Part shown: in pieces, positions 52,001 through 61,910 of the stretch
How positions within the stretch are numbered: the first letter of the stretch is position 1
Layout of the letters: every line of letters begins with the position of its first letter
Assembly (NCBI GenBank): GCA_004195635.1
Contig: PSPT01000008.1
Coordinates: forward strand, 1-64,000
Source of the DNA: Methanobacteriota archaeon
GTDB taxonomy: Archaea > Thermoplasmatota > Poseidoniia > Poseidoniales > Poseidoniaceae
Direction: 5' to 3'
DNA: 64,000 bases
Notes under the pieces: generated by a model
Told to the model about the DNA's origin: nothing
Seen by the model: the letters and a program-made list of their open reading frames with translations, nothing else
Database searches by the model: none
Position numbers and translations under genes: made by a program

Positions 52001-53278
52001 TTGAAAAGCCCCCCCTCGCTTTCGCAGTTTGGTGGCAAAGTGTCAAGCACAGGTTGGGCTAAATTTGCTTACCTTTTCGGTGAGTATTATCGTACATCCG
52101 ATTTTTGGCTACCTCCTCGTTTACGAATGAGAGAGTGGATGTTTATTCCATTTGGTGGTGGCACTCCTTTGCGTCATCGGGCTTTCGATGACGCTTCACG
52201 CTTGCGCCAATATTTATTGCGCTCCCCGCCCCATTCCGCATTCTATAGTACTGCATACTGGAGAAAGCCACGTGAATATAAAATGGTGGAAAAGGAGTGG
52301 AAAGGCGCTGATTTAATTTTTGATTTGGACGGTGACCACTTACCTGGTATCAGTGATGTTGATTTTGAGGGTATGTTAATTGCAATACGCGAACAGGCTC
52401 ACCGATTGTGGAATGATTTTTTGGAGCCTGAATTTGGCTTTGACAAAAAATTCTTGCAAGTAACATTTTCCGGCCACAGAGGATATCATTTGCATTACCG
52501 TGACCCAACTATTGTTCACCTAGACAGTGAGGCAAGAAGGGAATTAGTTGCCCATATTAGAGGTGAGGGGATTGACGTAGGTGTTGCATTAGAGGAATGG
52601 CAAAACCAGGATGCGAGTGGGTGGACAAAGAGATTGAGAGAGGGATTGAATCAAACTTTACAACGCCTAGATACTGTTAGGGAGGGCGAGAGAAAACAAG
52701 CAAAGCCAATCATTGATGAAATGATTGAATCAATGCGCCGTTCAGCAATTTTAAGTGGGAAATCAATTAAGAGAGGTCCCACTGTAGTGGAAAAAATTGC
52801 TGAATTAATTGAACACCCCGAACGGCGTATGCGATTACTGAATGGTAATTGGAATGCTCTTGGAGGTAAACAAAGAGGAGACCCCAATTTTTACCGCAAT
52901 GCACTCATTGACATTGTTAGAAGCGATAGAGGGATTGTACTCGGGGGCGCAGGTGAAACTGACGAAGTTGTAACCGTTGATACCCGGCGAGTAATTCGCT
53001 GGCCAACCTCATTGCACGGTAAATGTGGTCTGCGCGTCAGTGAATTTCCACTTGACAGGTTAGACCCTGATGGGTCAAACCCTTTTGACCCCCTTACCGA
53101 AGCAATCGCTTTGCCTATGTCAAAATCAATTACTGTGGAGACTACTATTGAGCAAGCGAGTACGAGAGTGGGAGAATATTCTATTGACACGAATTGTGGT
53201 GATATCTTGGAATTACCCGAAGGAGTTGCCGCTTTTTTGGTTCTCAAAGGGTGGGCGAAATTGGCACCATCTGCCTAA
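52001..53278 (+). CDS. priS: DNA primase small (catalytic) subunit
   Basis: PriS is the polymerising subunit of the archaeal/eukaryotic primase. Catalytic acidic residues are in ADLIFDLDGDH (about residues 101-111). The second conserved block is VTFSGHRGYHLHYRD (about 158-172), and a further Asp region lies in RLDPDGSNPFDPL. It has 425 residues, long for the family, with a C-terminal part containing VVTVDTRRVIRWPTSLHG. TTG 52001 is the start. The large subunit PriL is not in the window. Confidence 0.92.
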   Translation: MKSPPSLSQFGGKVSSTGWAKFAYLFGEYYRTSDFWLPPRLRMREWMFIPFGGGTPLRHRAFDDASRLRQYLLRSPPHSAFYSTAYWRKPREYKMVEKEWKGADLIFDLDGDHLPGISDVDFEGMLIAIREQAHRLWNDFLEPEFGFDKKFLQVTFSGHRGYHLHYRDPTIVHLDSEARRELVAHIRGEGIDVGVALEEWQNQDASGWTKRLREGLNQTLQRLDTVREGERKQAKPIIDEMIESMRRSAILSGKSIKRGPTVVEKIAELIEHPERRMRLLNGNWNALGGKQRGDPNFYRNALIDIVRSDRGIVLGGAGETDEVVTVDTRRVIRWPTSLHGKCGLRVSEFPLDRLDPDGSNPFDPLTEAIALPMSKSITVETTIEQASTRVGEYSIDTNCGDILELPEGVAAFLVLKGWAKLAPSA

Positions 53279-53460
53279 GGCTACACCCACCTGTCAATAT
53301 ACATTGAATTTACAGTCTCAGTGGTGACTTTTAGTTCCATTATTCCCAAGCCGTGAAATTTCGGCAACAAAATTGCAAGGGCCGATAGGCACCCTGCTAA
53401 CCCGATATAGGCGAATCTTCAATACGGGGTCTTTGTTCACAGGGTCGTTGAGGGACACAT

Positions 53461-54543
53461 ATGGCGTTCGGCAAGAAGAAGTCAAAGAGGAGAAATGCAC
53501 CTGCTGCAGGGCTCCCTCTGCCACCTTTGCCCGGTGCTGCACCATTGCCTCCGCCACCCGGACTTGCACACATGCCACCATTACCTGGTGCCGCTCCTGC
53601 CCCTGCCTCTCCTGCCCCAGTTGGCAATATCCTCCCTCCTGCCCCAGAGATCCCTTCACTACCTGCTGAGCCGCAAGCCGCAGATACTCCTTCGGAGGCA
53701 AATGAAGGCGGGGATGAGGGTGATGAATATTCAAAAATGTGGGCAAAGCGAAGCGAAACACCCCTTCAACAAATCTATGGCCAAATTGACCGTATTGGCG
53801 AAAAGGATACTGGCAGTTTACTAGACCGCTATTCAGACCGATTCGGACATCAATTGGACCGTGAAATAATAGTCTTGCGTGGACAAGCAGCAGAAGCAGC
53901 AAAGGCAGCGGTTCGAGATGCTCCTGTCGTTGAGTTGATCGGTGAAGATGTGGAGGAAAATATTTCGGCAATGGAGGAGGAAATAGTTTCTCAAACCGAT
54001 GTTGAGACTGCTGGCGAGGCTAGTGAAAATGATCTATCTGCTGATGAAGAGGTGGAACTTCAAGAGCAACTTTCAATTATTGAGAATGAAATTCGTGAGT
54101 TGAAGCCACAATACAAAATGGCTAAAGCCAAAGGTAATTCTCGCCAACTAAAGAAGTTGAAGCCTGCTTTACAAACTCTAATGAATGAGAGAAAATTGAT
54201 AATGGCAGTCATAGCAGGAGAGGAGTCAATGGATTCCTTACTGGGTGATGATGCTGAAGTTGTTGAAAGTGATGACCTTTTCCTGTCATTCGTTGGCATT
54301 GTTGATGATTTACTTGGAAAAATGCCTGAAGGGGCTATTGATGAATTCGTAGCAAGTTCAGATTTCGCCCTTTACCAGCAAGTAGCCAGTAACCCTAGTG
54401 AAGCCGACGATGCTTCAAGAGAGGATTTCTTCAACCTAGTTGATAGCAAATTGGGTGAAATGCCCGAGGAAGCAATTAATTCCTTCGTTGCGAGTAATGA
54501 CTTTTCCATATACCAAGAAATGGGTGCATACTTCAGGAGTTGA
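53461..54543 (+). CDS. Pro-rich, coiled-coil protein with duplicated C-terminal module
   Basis: The 360-residue product starts with a basic patch (MAFGKKKSKRRN) and a Pro/Leu/Ala-rich low-complexity region with repeated PLPGAAP units (about residues 17-65). It continues with an acidic linker and a coiled coil (about 190-250). It ends with two copies of a ~35-residue module: LLGKMPEGAIDEFVASSDFA (about 284-303) and SKLGEMPEEAINSFVASNDF (about 329-348). No known family is recognised. TTGAGGG lies before the ATG. The next gene starts 5 bp downstream. Confidence 0.65.
   Translation: MAFGKKKSKRRNAPAAGLPLPPLPGAAPLPPPPGLAHMPPLPGAAPAPASPAPVGNILPPAPEIPSLPAEPQAADTPSEANEGGDEGDEYSKMWAKRSETPLQQIYGQIDRIGEKDTGSLLDRYSDRFGHQLDREIIVLRGQAAEAAKAAVRDAPVVELIGEDVEENISAMEEEIVSQTDVETAGEASENDLSADEEVELQEQLSIIENEIRELKPQYKMAKAKGNSRQLKKLKPALQTLMNERKLIMAVIAGEESMDSLLGDDAEVVESDDLFLSFVGIVDDLLGKMPEGAIDEFVASSDFALYQQVASNPSEADDASREDFFNLVDSKLGEMPEEAINSFVASNDFSIYQEMGAYFRS
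54280..54540 (+). repeat. internal duplication encoding a 35-residue module
   Basis: Codons starting near 54280 and near 54427 encode matching segments with the shared pattern LGxMPExAIxxFVASxDFxxYQ. The two copies are separated by about 15 residues. This is a protein-level tandem duplication inside one gene; the DNA has diverged. Confidence 0.7.
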
Positions 54544-54547
54544 TTAA

Positions 54548-55384
54548 ATGGGACTATTAGACAAAGCAGATGGAATGCAAGGCGGTTCAGCGCCTAAGGC
54601 GAAGCCGAAAGTGGCATCAAAGAAACCGGCTGCTCGTACCGCAAAGCCAGTTAGGGCAAAGCCAGTAAAGGCTAAGCAACAGAAGACTGCAAAGCCAGCG
54701 CGACAAAAGAAGGCTCGTACTCAGCGCCAAGCAACAAATCGTGATCTACCCGGAGAGTTTATGCTTGCAAGTACAGGTAACCGTGCAGCGGCAGGATTTA
54801 TCAATTTCTTTTGGAATTGGAGCGCGTTCACAACCGGAATCGCACTGAATGTATTCGCTGGAGCAAATACAACCTGGATTATTATTGGCGGCCTATTGAT
54901 GGCCATTGTTAACATCGTAATCGTCCCTGGTAAGTGGGGTCGCAGCATTGGTCAATTCGCATCTCGGACCAAGTACATCAAATATACAGGGAAAAAACCA
55001 TTCTTCCTCCATGGAATTCTATCTAATTTAGATGTTCTTTTCATTGCGGCTGGATTAAATTTCACTCTTGTTGCTTCAGCTGGAGATGGTCAAGTTGATG
55101 CTATCAATTTGGTGATCGGAATTCTTTGTTTGTCAATCCCTACCGCTAATTATTTCTTCAAGAAGAAGTCAGAAAGTAAACAATCATTGTGGGACGTTGC
55201 CTTTGGCGCCTATCTGGTTGCGCATGTGCCAACTGGCGAAGAGACCGGATGGGCAGCACGCCTTGAGAACCTTGGCGAGTACTACGAGAAGCGGCAATCT
55301 GACAAAACAGATAAGCAGTCAAAGACGGCCAAAAAGGCAAAAGCCAATAAGGCAAAGAAAGAGTCTGAAAACAAAGATGAATAA
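54548..55384 (+). CDS. membrane protein with Lys/Ala-rich ends, possibly RDD-like
   Basis: The 278-residue product has a highly basic, Lys/Ala/Pro-rich N-terminus (residues about 15-62), about four hydrophobic helices (85-210) and a Lys-rich C-terminal tail. Between helices 2 and 3 lies WGRSIGQFASRTKYIKYTG, which recalls the G-x-x-(I/L)-G-K segment of RDD-family membrane proteins; this is weak. It is paired with the Pro-rich coiled-coil gene. The basic ends could bind nucleic acid or the acidic partner. Confidence 0.6.
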   Translation: MGLLDKADGMQGGSAPKAKPKVASKKPAARTAKPVRAKPVKAKQQKTAKPARQKKARTQRQATNRDLPGEFMLASTGNRAAAGFINFFWNWSAFTTGIALNVFAGANTTWIIIGGLLMAIVNIVIVPGKWGRSIGQFASRTKYIKYTGKKPFFLHGILSNLDVLFIAAGLNFTLVASAGDGQVDAINLVIGILCLSIPTANYFFKKKSESKQSLWDVAFGAYLVAHVPTGEETGWAARLENLGEYYEKRQSDKTDKQSKTAKKAKANKAKKESENKDE

Positions 55385-55398
55385 TTGCTGGTGAGTGT

Positions 55399-56400
55399 GT
55401 GAAACTCACTTCACTTGTCCTACATTTATGCGTAGTTATTATTTTGGCTTGTTTAATACAAAATACTCTAGAAGTATTTGTAGCAATTGCGATATATGTG
55501 GCTACTGTTATTTTGATTACTATAGCCTCTAATAGCGTAATGAAATATGTATTCCGCCACCCAAATAAGATGCGCTCAACTTTTCACCACCCAGATTGGA
55601 AGAATTATCACCTTCAAAATGAAGGTCATTCAATACCCACATATTCCCGGTTTCATGCTATAAGGGCCCCTCTTGTCATCCTTATTCATGGATGGACTTC
55701 TTCATCAAAGAAGATGCTTGATCGAGCAAATTTGATTTTCGAGAAGGGTTTTCACACAATAATGTTCGATTACCGAGGGCATGGTGCGGCCGAACCAAGT
55801 AAACTGTTTACCGCCGAAATACAAGTACTCGACCTCAAGTATGTATTGGCCAATTTGCATGAAGTAGGTGATGTGGAATTAATTACTTCATTCTCACTAT
55901 ATGGGCACAGTCTCGGCGGATTTATTGCCCTAGGTTTTTCTCGCCACTACCATCCAGTTAATGAGCAGATTCAAAATGAAGTTGGTGAAGTGGCAATTAT
56001 ACCATATGCATCATTGATTCTAGAATCTCCAATGACCAGTTATAATTTAATTATGGAACAAGATAATAACGGAGCAATCAAAATCTTGATGCCGATTTTG
56101 AGAAATAAAATGAAATATATTTGGGCGCAAATGCATCCGCACTATCCCCTTCTAACAAAAGCATATTTGGAAGTTCCAACTTGGGGGATGCCAGAGTGTC
56201 CCGTTTTAATTGTTCAAGCTAAAGATGATTCAAGACTTGGCCGCCAACATTTCGATCACATCATACCATTTTTGCCTACCGGCTCTGAGGCTCATTTACT
56301 AGAAGAACTAACACATACTGGATCTCAAATATGCCAACCGAGAGATGAATTAGTAATCAATTTTTTACAAGGTAATACCGACAACTCACAACTCAAATGA
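55399..56400 (+). CDS. membrane-anchored alpha/beta hydrolase
   Basis: The 333-residue product has two N-terminal hydrophobic helices (residues about 5-45) and an alpha/beta hydrolase domain. Visible are the oxyanion motif VILIHGWTSSS, strand IMFDYRGHG, nucleophile elbow YGHSLGGFIALG (Ser), an acid near VQAKDDSRLG and the late His in ELTHTGSQ. It looks like a lysophospholipase/serine esterase. GTG 55399 follows GGTGAG. It is the last gene of a plus-strand group and converges with the CNNM-like gene. Confidence 0.82.
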   Translation: MKLTSLVLHLCVVIILACLIQNTLEVFVAIAIYVATVILITIASNSVMKYVFRHPNKMRSTFHHPDWKNYHLQNEGHSIPTYSRFHAIRAPLVILIHGWTSSSKKMLDRANLIFEKGFHTIMFDYRGHGAAEPSKLFTAEIQVLDLKYVLANLHEVGDVELITSFSLYGHSLGGFIALGFSRHYHPVNEQIQNEVGEVAIIPYASLILESPMTSYNLIMEQDNNGAIKILMPILRNKMKYIWAQMHPHYPLLTKAYLEVPTWGMPECPVLIVQAKDDSRLGRQHFDHIIPFLPTGSEAHLLEELTHTGSQICQPRDELVINFLQGNTDNSQLK

Positions 56401-56482
56401 GTGGGAGATGATTTTCACCGGCATTTTTAGCACACCTTTTGTTGAGGAGGCAGAAGGCGAGTAATAAGAAAATTAGCAAACA

Positions 56483-57538
56483 TCACTCATTAGAGATTAC
56501 AGAGGAGGATGCGCCATCATCGTTGGTCAATTCCATGGCCAATTCACGCATATCTTCAACCTCATCGGTCTCATCAACAATTTCCTCGCCGAGTAAAGTT
56601 TCAATAACATCTTCCATTGTTAAGATGCCCGAGGTGCCGCCGAATTCATCTTGCACGACTACTAACTGTTGCCGGCTCTTAAGGAAAATGTCAAGTGCGC
56701 CATCTACATTTGCCTCATCAGAAATAGTCCTTATTGGGTTGGTGAACTCACTCAATGTTTTTCCCCATTCATCATTAGACGCAGCAGTTAATATTTCGCT
56801 CCGAATAATCAAACCCTTGAGGTCATCAATATTGTCGCCATAAACCGGAATACGAGAAAATCGCAATATTGGGATTTCATCCAATACCTGACGTATAGTA
56901 TGGGTAATCGGGAAGGCAGTTACTACTACCCGTGGAGTCATTACCTCCTTCACAGAGATTTCTGCAAGACGTAATAAATTCGTTATTACTTTTTCCTCAT
57001 CAGCCTCAATAGCCCCTTCTTCCTCACCGATATCTGCTAATACTGCTAATTCCTTTCGAGTTACGCGCTCGACCTTTTGATGTGGAAGCATTTTCTTTAG
57101 AATAATGATCAAAAATACAATTGGATAAGTTATTCGAGTAAGAAACAGAGTTGCATGTGCAGCAGGAGCGGAAAGTCCCTTCCAATAAGTTGACCCGATG
57201 GTTTTTGGTAATATCTCAGAAAGCAAGAGAACACCAATGGTTAGAAACACAGATGAAATTGTAAGTGCTGATTCTCCAAAATGTCGTTGGACTTCTGCGC
57301 CAACTCCTGCAGCCCCCATGGTATGTGCAATGGTATTGAGTGTCAAAATAGCAGTAATGGGGCTTACTGCGTCGTTTTCCTTCAATTTAGCCCAAATATC
57401 TCCGCTTCGCTTCCCTGAATTTTGCATCAATTTAATATGCCCATGGGAAATTGACAGGAGGACTGATTCAAGGATACTGCAGAGGAAAGAAACGCCCAAG
57501 GCGAGGATTATGTAGAACAATAATAGGTTGTATTCCAT
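56483..57538 (-). CDS. CNNM/CorC-type protein with DUF21 and CBS pair
   Basis: The start ATG 57538 (MEYNLLLF) gives 351 residues. The N-terminal DUF21 (CNNM) membrane domain (about residues 1-150) has GVGAEVQRHFG and SEILPKTIGSTYW. Two CBS domains follow (about 185-335), with VMTPRVVVTAFPI in the first and IRTISDEANVDGALDIFL in the second. Such proteins transport or sense Mg2+ and other divalent ions. The CorC/HlyC C-terminal domain is missing. It diverges from metG. Confidence 0.88.
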   Translation of the reverse strand: MEYNLLLFYIILALGVSFLCSILESVLLSISHGHIKLMQNSGKRSGDIWAKLKENDAVSPITAILTLNTIAHTMGAAGVGAEVQRHFGESALTISSVFLTIGVLLLSEILPKTIGSTYWKGLSAPAAHATLFLTRITYPIVFLIIILKKMLPHQKVERVTRKELAVLADIGEEEGAIEADEEKVITNLLRLAEISVKEVMTPRVVVTAFPITHTIRQVLDEIPILRFSRIPVYGDNIDDLKGLIIRSEILTAASNDEWGKTLSEFTNPIRTISDEANVDGALDIFLKSRQQLVVVQDEFGGTSGILTMEDVIETLLGEEIVDETDEVEDMRELAMELTNDDGASSSVISNE

Positions 57539-57686
57539 TTCGTGCTTTGCCCCTAGGTGGAGAAGTTCCCAACTCCCGCACATGGTTTGAGTTCTTTAGG
57601 CTTTCAGTCGGATGACAAATTTGTTCGCATGTAAATAGTGAAAAACCAAAGAGGGGTGGCCTGTACGAAGGCTTGGTGAGAATTGC

Positions 57687-59966
57687 ATGGTAGACGAGCA
57701 TGTGTTGATTTGTGTTGCATGGCCCTATGCAAATGGGCCCTTGCATCTAGGACATGTTGCAGGTTGCTATTTACCGCCTGATATTCAATTCCGCTTTGAG
57801 CGTTCACGTGGAAATCGGGTGCTAATGGTTTCCGGAAGCGATGAACACGGAACTCCTATTACCGTCACTGCAGAGCAAAGCGGTGTAGAACCACAAGATA
57901 TTGTGGACAAATATCACAAAATTAATTCCAAAGCATTACTCGACCTTGGATGCTTGTGGCAACCCAATATTGATACGCGTGGGATTGAGTACGGAGGGGC
58001 TTTGTTTAATCGCACCTCTGACCCAGAGCACAAAGCACTAGTGCAAGAGAACTTTCTCTCATTGTTTAATGCTGGCTTATTTGAGAAAAAGACTATGCAG
58101 CAGTATTACGAGTTGCGGGGAGATGATGGAAGATTTCTTCCTGACCGCTATGTAGAAGGAGAGTGCCCCAACTGTGGAGAAGATGGTGCTAGAGGTGATC
58201 AGTGTGACGAGTGTGGAACTACTTACGAGTCACATGAATTGAATAATCCACGTTCAAAAATGCATCCAGAGGCGAAGATTGAAATTCGTGATACCGAGCA
58301 TTTCTTTTATCGCCTTGATAAATTTCAATCTGCTCTTGAGGCTCATGCTGCAGACAGGCAGGCAGTTTGGAAACCAAATGTACGTGCAATGACCAAGCAA
58401 TGGCTCGACATGGGGCTACGCCCACGAGCGGTTACTCGCGACCTCGCATGGGGTATTGAATTGCCCTTAGAAGGAACTGAATGGCAGGGCAAATGTGTTT
58501 ATGTCTGGTTTGAGGCAGTCCAAGGATACTATACCTGTGCAAAAATATGGTCAAAACGACATGCTTTGAGTGCGGGCCATCCCGACGGTGAATCGGCATG
58601 GGAAAGTTGGTGGAAAGATGGCAAAGATGGTTCTAAGCCACGCCATCTATATTTTTTGGGCAAGGATAATATTCCCTTCCATACCGTTATTTGGCCAGCC
58701 CTTATTATGGGATTGAATCATGCAAATAAAGGACTTGGAATTGAAGATGAGGTAACACTACCAAAACCCGGCGATTTACATCTTGAGGATAATGTTCCAG
58801 CAATGGAATACTTAATGCTAGCCGGAGGGCAATTTAGCAAGAGTCGAAAACACGCTATTTGGCTGCCTTCATTCCTCGAGCGTTTTGACCCCGACACATT
58901 ACGCTACTATCTTGGAATAAACATGCCTGAAAATCACGATACGGACTTCAATTGGCCTGATTTTGTTGAAAAGATAAATAATGAATTGATTAGCACATAT
59001 GGAAATTTTATTCACCGAGTATTATCTCTTGGTGAGAGACTTGATGATGGGGAAAGTAACCCATTGAGCGAATTTGATGACTTGACCCATTATTCCACCG
59101 AGGCAAAACAAATTGAGGATATTCAGCAAAAGGTAACTGCGAGCCTAGAGGCTCATCGCTACAAGGAGGCGCTTCGCGGAGTAATGTCAATTGCACAAAA
59201 GGGAAATCAAATACTTCAATCTGCCGCCCCGTGGAAATATCTTTCACCTACGCCAAAGGATGATGCAGACTTAGCGTTTGGCTGGAGAATCTCCCGCACC
59301 CTTGCAATCCTCACTCAACCATTCTTACCTTTCAGTTCACAACGTTTGTGGAACTCACTAGGCCTAAACGGCCAGTCAAGTGAGACATTGTGGAATACTG
59401 CATGCGATTGGAACTCACCAATGGCTTGGAATCATGATAAACCTACACCACTATTCAAGCGCCTTGATTTAGAAGAAATATTGGCTGCAGAACAAGGACT
59501 TGTGAAGATCACTGATGACGAAGGTGCGAAGGACCCAGGGCACGGCGTCAAGGGAAGTAAGAGAAAGAATAATGCACCAAAGGAAGGCACAAAGCAACAG
59601 AAGGGAAATAAAATGACTGAAGCACCAGAAGGAATAACTTATCTCAATTTTGAAACGTTTATGGAAGTAGAACTACGTGTTGGCCATATTTTGGCAGTAG
59701 ACGACCACCCCAATGCTGACAAACTCTTTGTTGTCAACATTGATGATGGAAGCGATGAAGGACGCACTGTATGTGCAGGCCTAAAGGGCTATTACAAGGC
59801 TGAAGACATGGTAGGCAAATCAATAGTATTTGTCGCAAATCTGAAGCCCCGTAAATTGCGAGGAGTCATGTCAGAGGGAATGATGCTAGCTGCTGACGAT
59901 GGCAAAGGTGGAGTGCGCCTTGTTTCCATTGACGGCGATATTGCAGTTGGTTCTCGGGTGCGCTAA
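57687..59966 (+). CDS. metG: methionyl-tRNA synthetase with C-terminal Trbp111-type domain
   Basis: This class I synthetase has the HIGH-like motif PLHLGH (about residues 20-25), a zinc knuckle CPNCGEDGARGDQCDECG and a KMSKS-like FSKSRKH. A Lys-rich linker joins it to an OB-fold tRNA-binding domain (about residues 648-759; VELRVGHILAVDDHPNADKL). Some archaea carry this domain as a separate MetG-beta protein; here it is fused. GGTGAG lies 6 nt before ATG 57687. Confidence 0.95.
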   Translation: MVDEHVLICVAWPYANGPLHLGHVAGCYLPPDIQFRFERSRGNRVLMVSGSDEHGTPITVTAEQSGVEPQDIVDKYHKINSKALLDLGCLWQPNIDTRGIEYGGALFNRTSDPEHKALVQENFLSLFNAGLFEKKTMQQYYELRGDDGRFLPDRYVEGECPNCGEDGARGDQCDECGTTYESHELNNPRSKMHPEAKIEIRDTEHFFYRLDKFQSALEAHAADRQAVWKPNVRAMTKQWLDMGLRPRAVTRDLAWGIELPLEGTEWQGKCVYVWFEAVQGYYTCAKIWSKRHALSAGHPDGESAWESWWKDGKDGSKPRHLYFLGKDNIPFHTVIWPALIMGLNHANKGLGIEDEVTLPKPGDLHLEDNVPAMEYLMLAGGQFSKSRKHAIWLPSFLERFDPDTLRYYLGINMPENHDTDFNWPDFVEKINNELISTYGNFIHRVLSLGERLDDGESNPLSEFDDLTHYSTEAKQIEDIQQKVTASLEAHRYKEALRGVMSIAQKGNQILQSAAPWKYLSPTPKDDADLAFGWRISRTLAILTQPFLPFSSQRLWNSLGLNGQSSETLWNTACDWNSPMAWNHDKPTPLFKRLDLEEILAAEQGLVKITDDEGAKDPGHGVKGSKRKNNAPKEGTKQQKGNKMTEAPEGITYLNFETFMEVELRVGHILAVDDHPNADKLFVVNIDDGSDEGRTVCAGLKGYYKAEDMVGKSIVFVANLKPRKLRGVMSEGMMLAADDGKGGVRLVSIDGDIAVGSRVR

Positions 59967-60048
59967 CTGATGAATGATTTTCCAACAACGTTGCACTTTT
60001 TGCGATATGGCACATTTCATTCCATGTAAAATTACCAAAGGTGAATAA

Positions 60049-61278
60049 TTATTGATAGAGGCTGTCGGGGATTTTGTCTTTAAATCCAGTCGTGCGTTTC
60101 TTTGAAATAACTCCAAGAGCCTTTTTGAAATCATCATTTGTTACTTTGTCTCTGTTTTCGCGAATGGCTATCATTCCCGCCTCGACACATGTTGCTTTTA
60201 AGTCGGCACCACTGAAGTCTTTTGTTTGCATTATTAGATGCTGGATATTAATCTTCCCAGTTGACATTTTCTGTATATGGATTGAAAGAATTGACTTTCG
60301 CCCCTCATCATTGGGTAGGGGAATCTCGACAATTCGGTCAAAGCGACCTGGTCGAAGTAAAGCGTCATCTAGAATATCAGGGCGATTGGTAGCAGCGATA
60401 ATTTTAACATCCTCCAAAGAATCAAAACCATCTAATTCGGCAAGTAATTGCATCAATGTTCTCTGAACTTCGCGGTCACCGCTAGTTGAACCATCGAGTC
60501 TTTTTGCGCCAATAGCGTCAATTTCATCGAGGAAAATAATTGATGGTGATTTTTCCTTTGCAAGAGAAAATAATTCTCTTACCATCCGGCCCCCTTCGCC
60601 AATATACTTCTGAGCAAGTTCCGAACCAACCATACGGATGAATGTCGCATTAGTTTGTGAAGCTACTGCTTTGGCAATCATTGTCTTTCCACAACCAGGT
60701 GGGCCAATCAAAAGGACTCCCTTTGGCGGATCAATCCCCACCTTCCTAAATGATTCTGGGCGCTCAAGGGGCAATTCAATTGCTTCTTTTAAGGCGAATA
60801 TTTGTTCATCAAGTCCACCAATCATGTCATATGAAACATCCGGCTTAACAGTAATCTCTGCACCTGAAACTAGAGGATCCCATGCTTCATGTAGCACATC
60901 CACTACTGAAAGAGTATCTTGGTTTAGGGTGACGCGTGTACCAGGTAGCAATTTACTCTTTTCAAGACGTTGATTAAGAGCAACTTGGAATACGGTCCCG
61001 TTTGAAGAACGAACAATACAAAAACTATCATCCAAAACATCTTGAATATGTCCGATAATCAAGGGAGGGGATTTGAGCAGGCGCACTTCCTCTTCCAGAC
61101 GATGAGTCTTCTTTTTGAGGCGCCCCAACTCACTTTCTAATTGAACTCGCTCAGTAAGCAGTTTCTGAGCAGTGTCATGGAGTTCCTTGTAAGATACCTC
61201 CAAACTGTCTAGATTGTCCTCAGGAGAACTGTTTCTGCCCGAGCCAGCGGGCCGCATAGAATCGCTCTCAGATGTCAT
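60049..61278 (-). CDS. pan: proteasome-activating nucleotidase
   Basis: PAN unfolds substrates for the 20S proteasome. It has an N-terminal coiled coil (about residues 20-65), an OB-fold (about 70-130) and an AAA+ domain with Walker A IGPPGCGKTM, Walker B SIIFLDEIDAIG and the SRH arginines in ALLRPGRFDRI. The last residues, SLYQ, form an HbYX-type end that docks in the alpha-ring pockets. ATG 61278 is used; TTG 61314 is in frame. psmA is in the same window, about 50 kb away. Confidence 0.94.
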   Translation of the reverse strand: MTSESDSMRPAGSGRNSSPEDNLDSLEVSYKELHDTAQKLLTERVQLESELGRLKKKTHRLEEEVRLLKSPPLIIGHIQDVLDDSFCIVRSSNGTVFQVALNQRLEKSKLLPGTRVTLNQDTLSVVDVLHEAWDPLVSGAEITVKPDVSYDMIGGLDEQIFALKEAIELPLERPESFRKVGIDPPKGVLLIGPPGCGKTMIAKAVASQTNATFIRMVGSELAQKYIGEGGRMVRELFSLAKEKSPSIIFLDEIDAIGAKRLDGSTSGDREVQRTLMQLLAELDGFDSLEDVKIIAATNRPDILDDALLRPGRFDRIVEIPLPNDEGRKSILSIHIQKMSTGKINIQHLIMQTKDFSGADLKATCVEAGMIAIRENRDKVTNDDFKKALGVISKKRTTGFKDKIPDSLYQ

Positions 61279-61391
61279 CCGTATCAATACCCGGTTGAAT
61301 CCGTCGTTATTCAACCTATTTAATTCATTTTTATCTTGAGGGGCAAAGCGAATTGTTCATACAGGGCAAACTCCTCACAATGTTGATTCAA

Positions 61392-61895
61392 ATGGGCGCG
61401 TGTGAACTTTGCGGAGCGGAGAAAGTGGGAACTCGAGCAGTGAAAATGGGGCGCGCAGTCATATCCGCGTGCACTAGGTGCATTGAAAAAATGAATTTGG
61501 AATTGGTTGAAAAACCTAAATCTGCCCTAAGTCAGTCAACGACTAGCAAGACGGAAAAATTTTCTGGTGGATACGGCGGCCGTGGTATGGCTGGCTCAGA
61601 TGTAATGATACGCGGCGAGAAGGATCTCGCTGATGATTTTGCTAAGAGAATCGTTGATGCTCGACAAAAACTAGGCCTAGATAAACGCCAATTGGGTCAT
61701 AAGATTGCTGAAAAAGTTAATGTGATCCAGGCAGCGGAATCGGGGAAAAGACCAACTGATGCCTTAATTAAGAAACTTGAGCGCTTCTTAAAAATAGAAT
61801 TGATGGTTGAAACTACTGTTGAAGAAACTTCAATGGTAGGGGTTGGTTCATCTCGTGGTTTAACCCTTGGTGATTTTTTCAAGCAAAATGATTAG
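61392..61895 (+). CDS. mbf1: multiprotein bridging factor aMBF1
   Basis: Archaeal MBF1 has an N-terminal zinc ribbon (CELCGAE and CTRCIEKM, about residues 4-36), a flexible Gly/Ser linker and a C-terminal helix-turn-helix (ARQKLGLDKRQLGHKIAEK). It is a conserved transcription/translation factor. ATG 61392 puts the zinc motif near the N-terminus as usual; ATG 61380 is in frame. Divergent from pan. Confidence 0.9.
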   Translation: MGACELCGAEKVGTRAVKMGRAVISACTRCIEKMNLELVEKPKSALSQSTTSKTEKFSGGYGGRGMAGSDVMIRGEKDLADDFAKRIVDARQKLGLDKRQLGHKIAEKVNVIQAAESGKRPTDALIKKLERFLKIELMVETTVEETSMVGVGSSRGLTLGDFFKQND

Positions 61896-61910
61896 TGGAG
61901 TTCAACCAAA

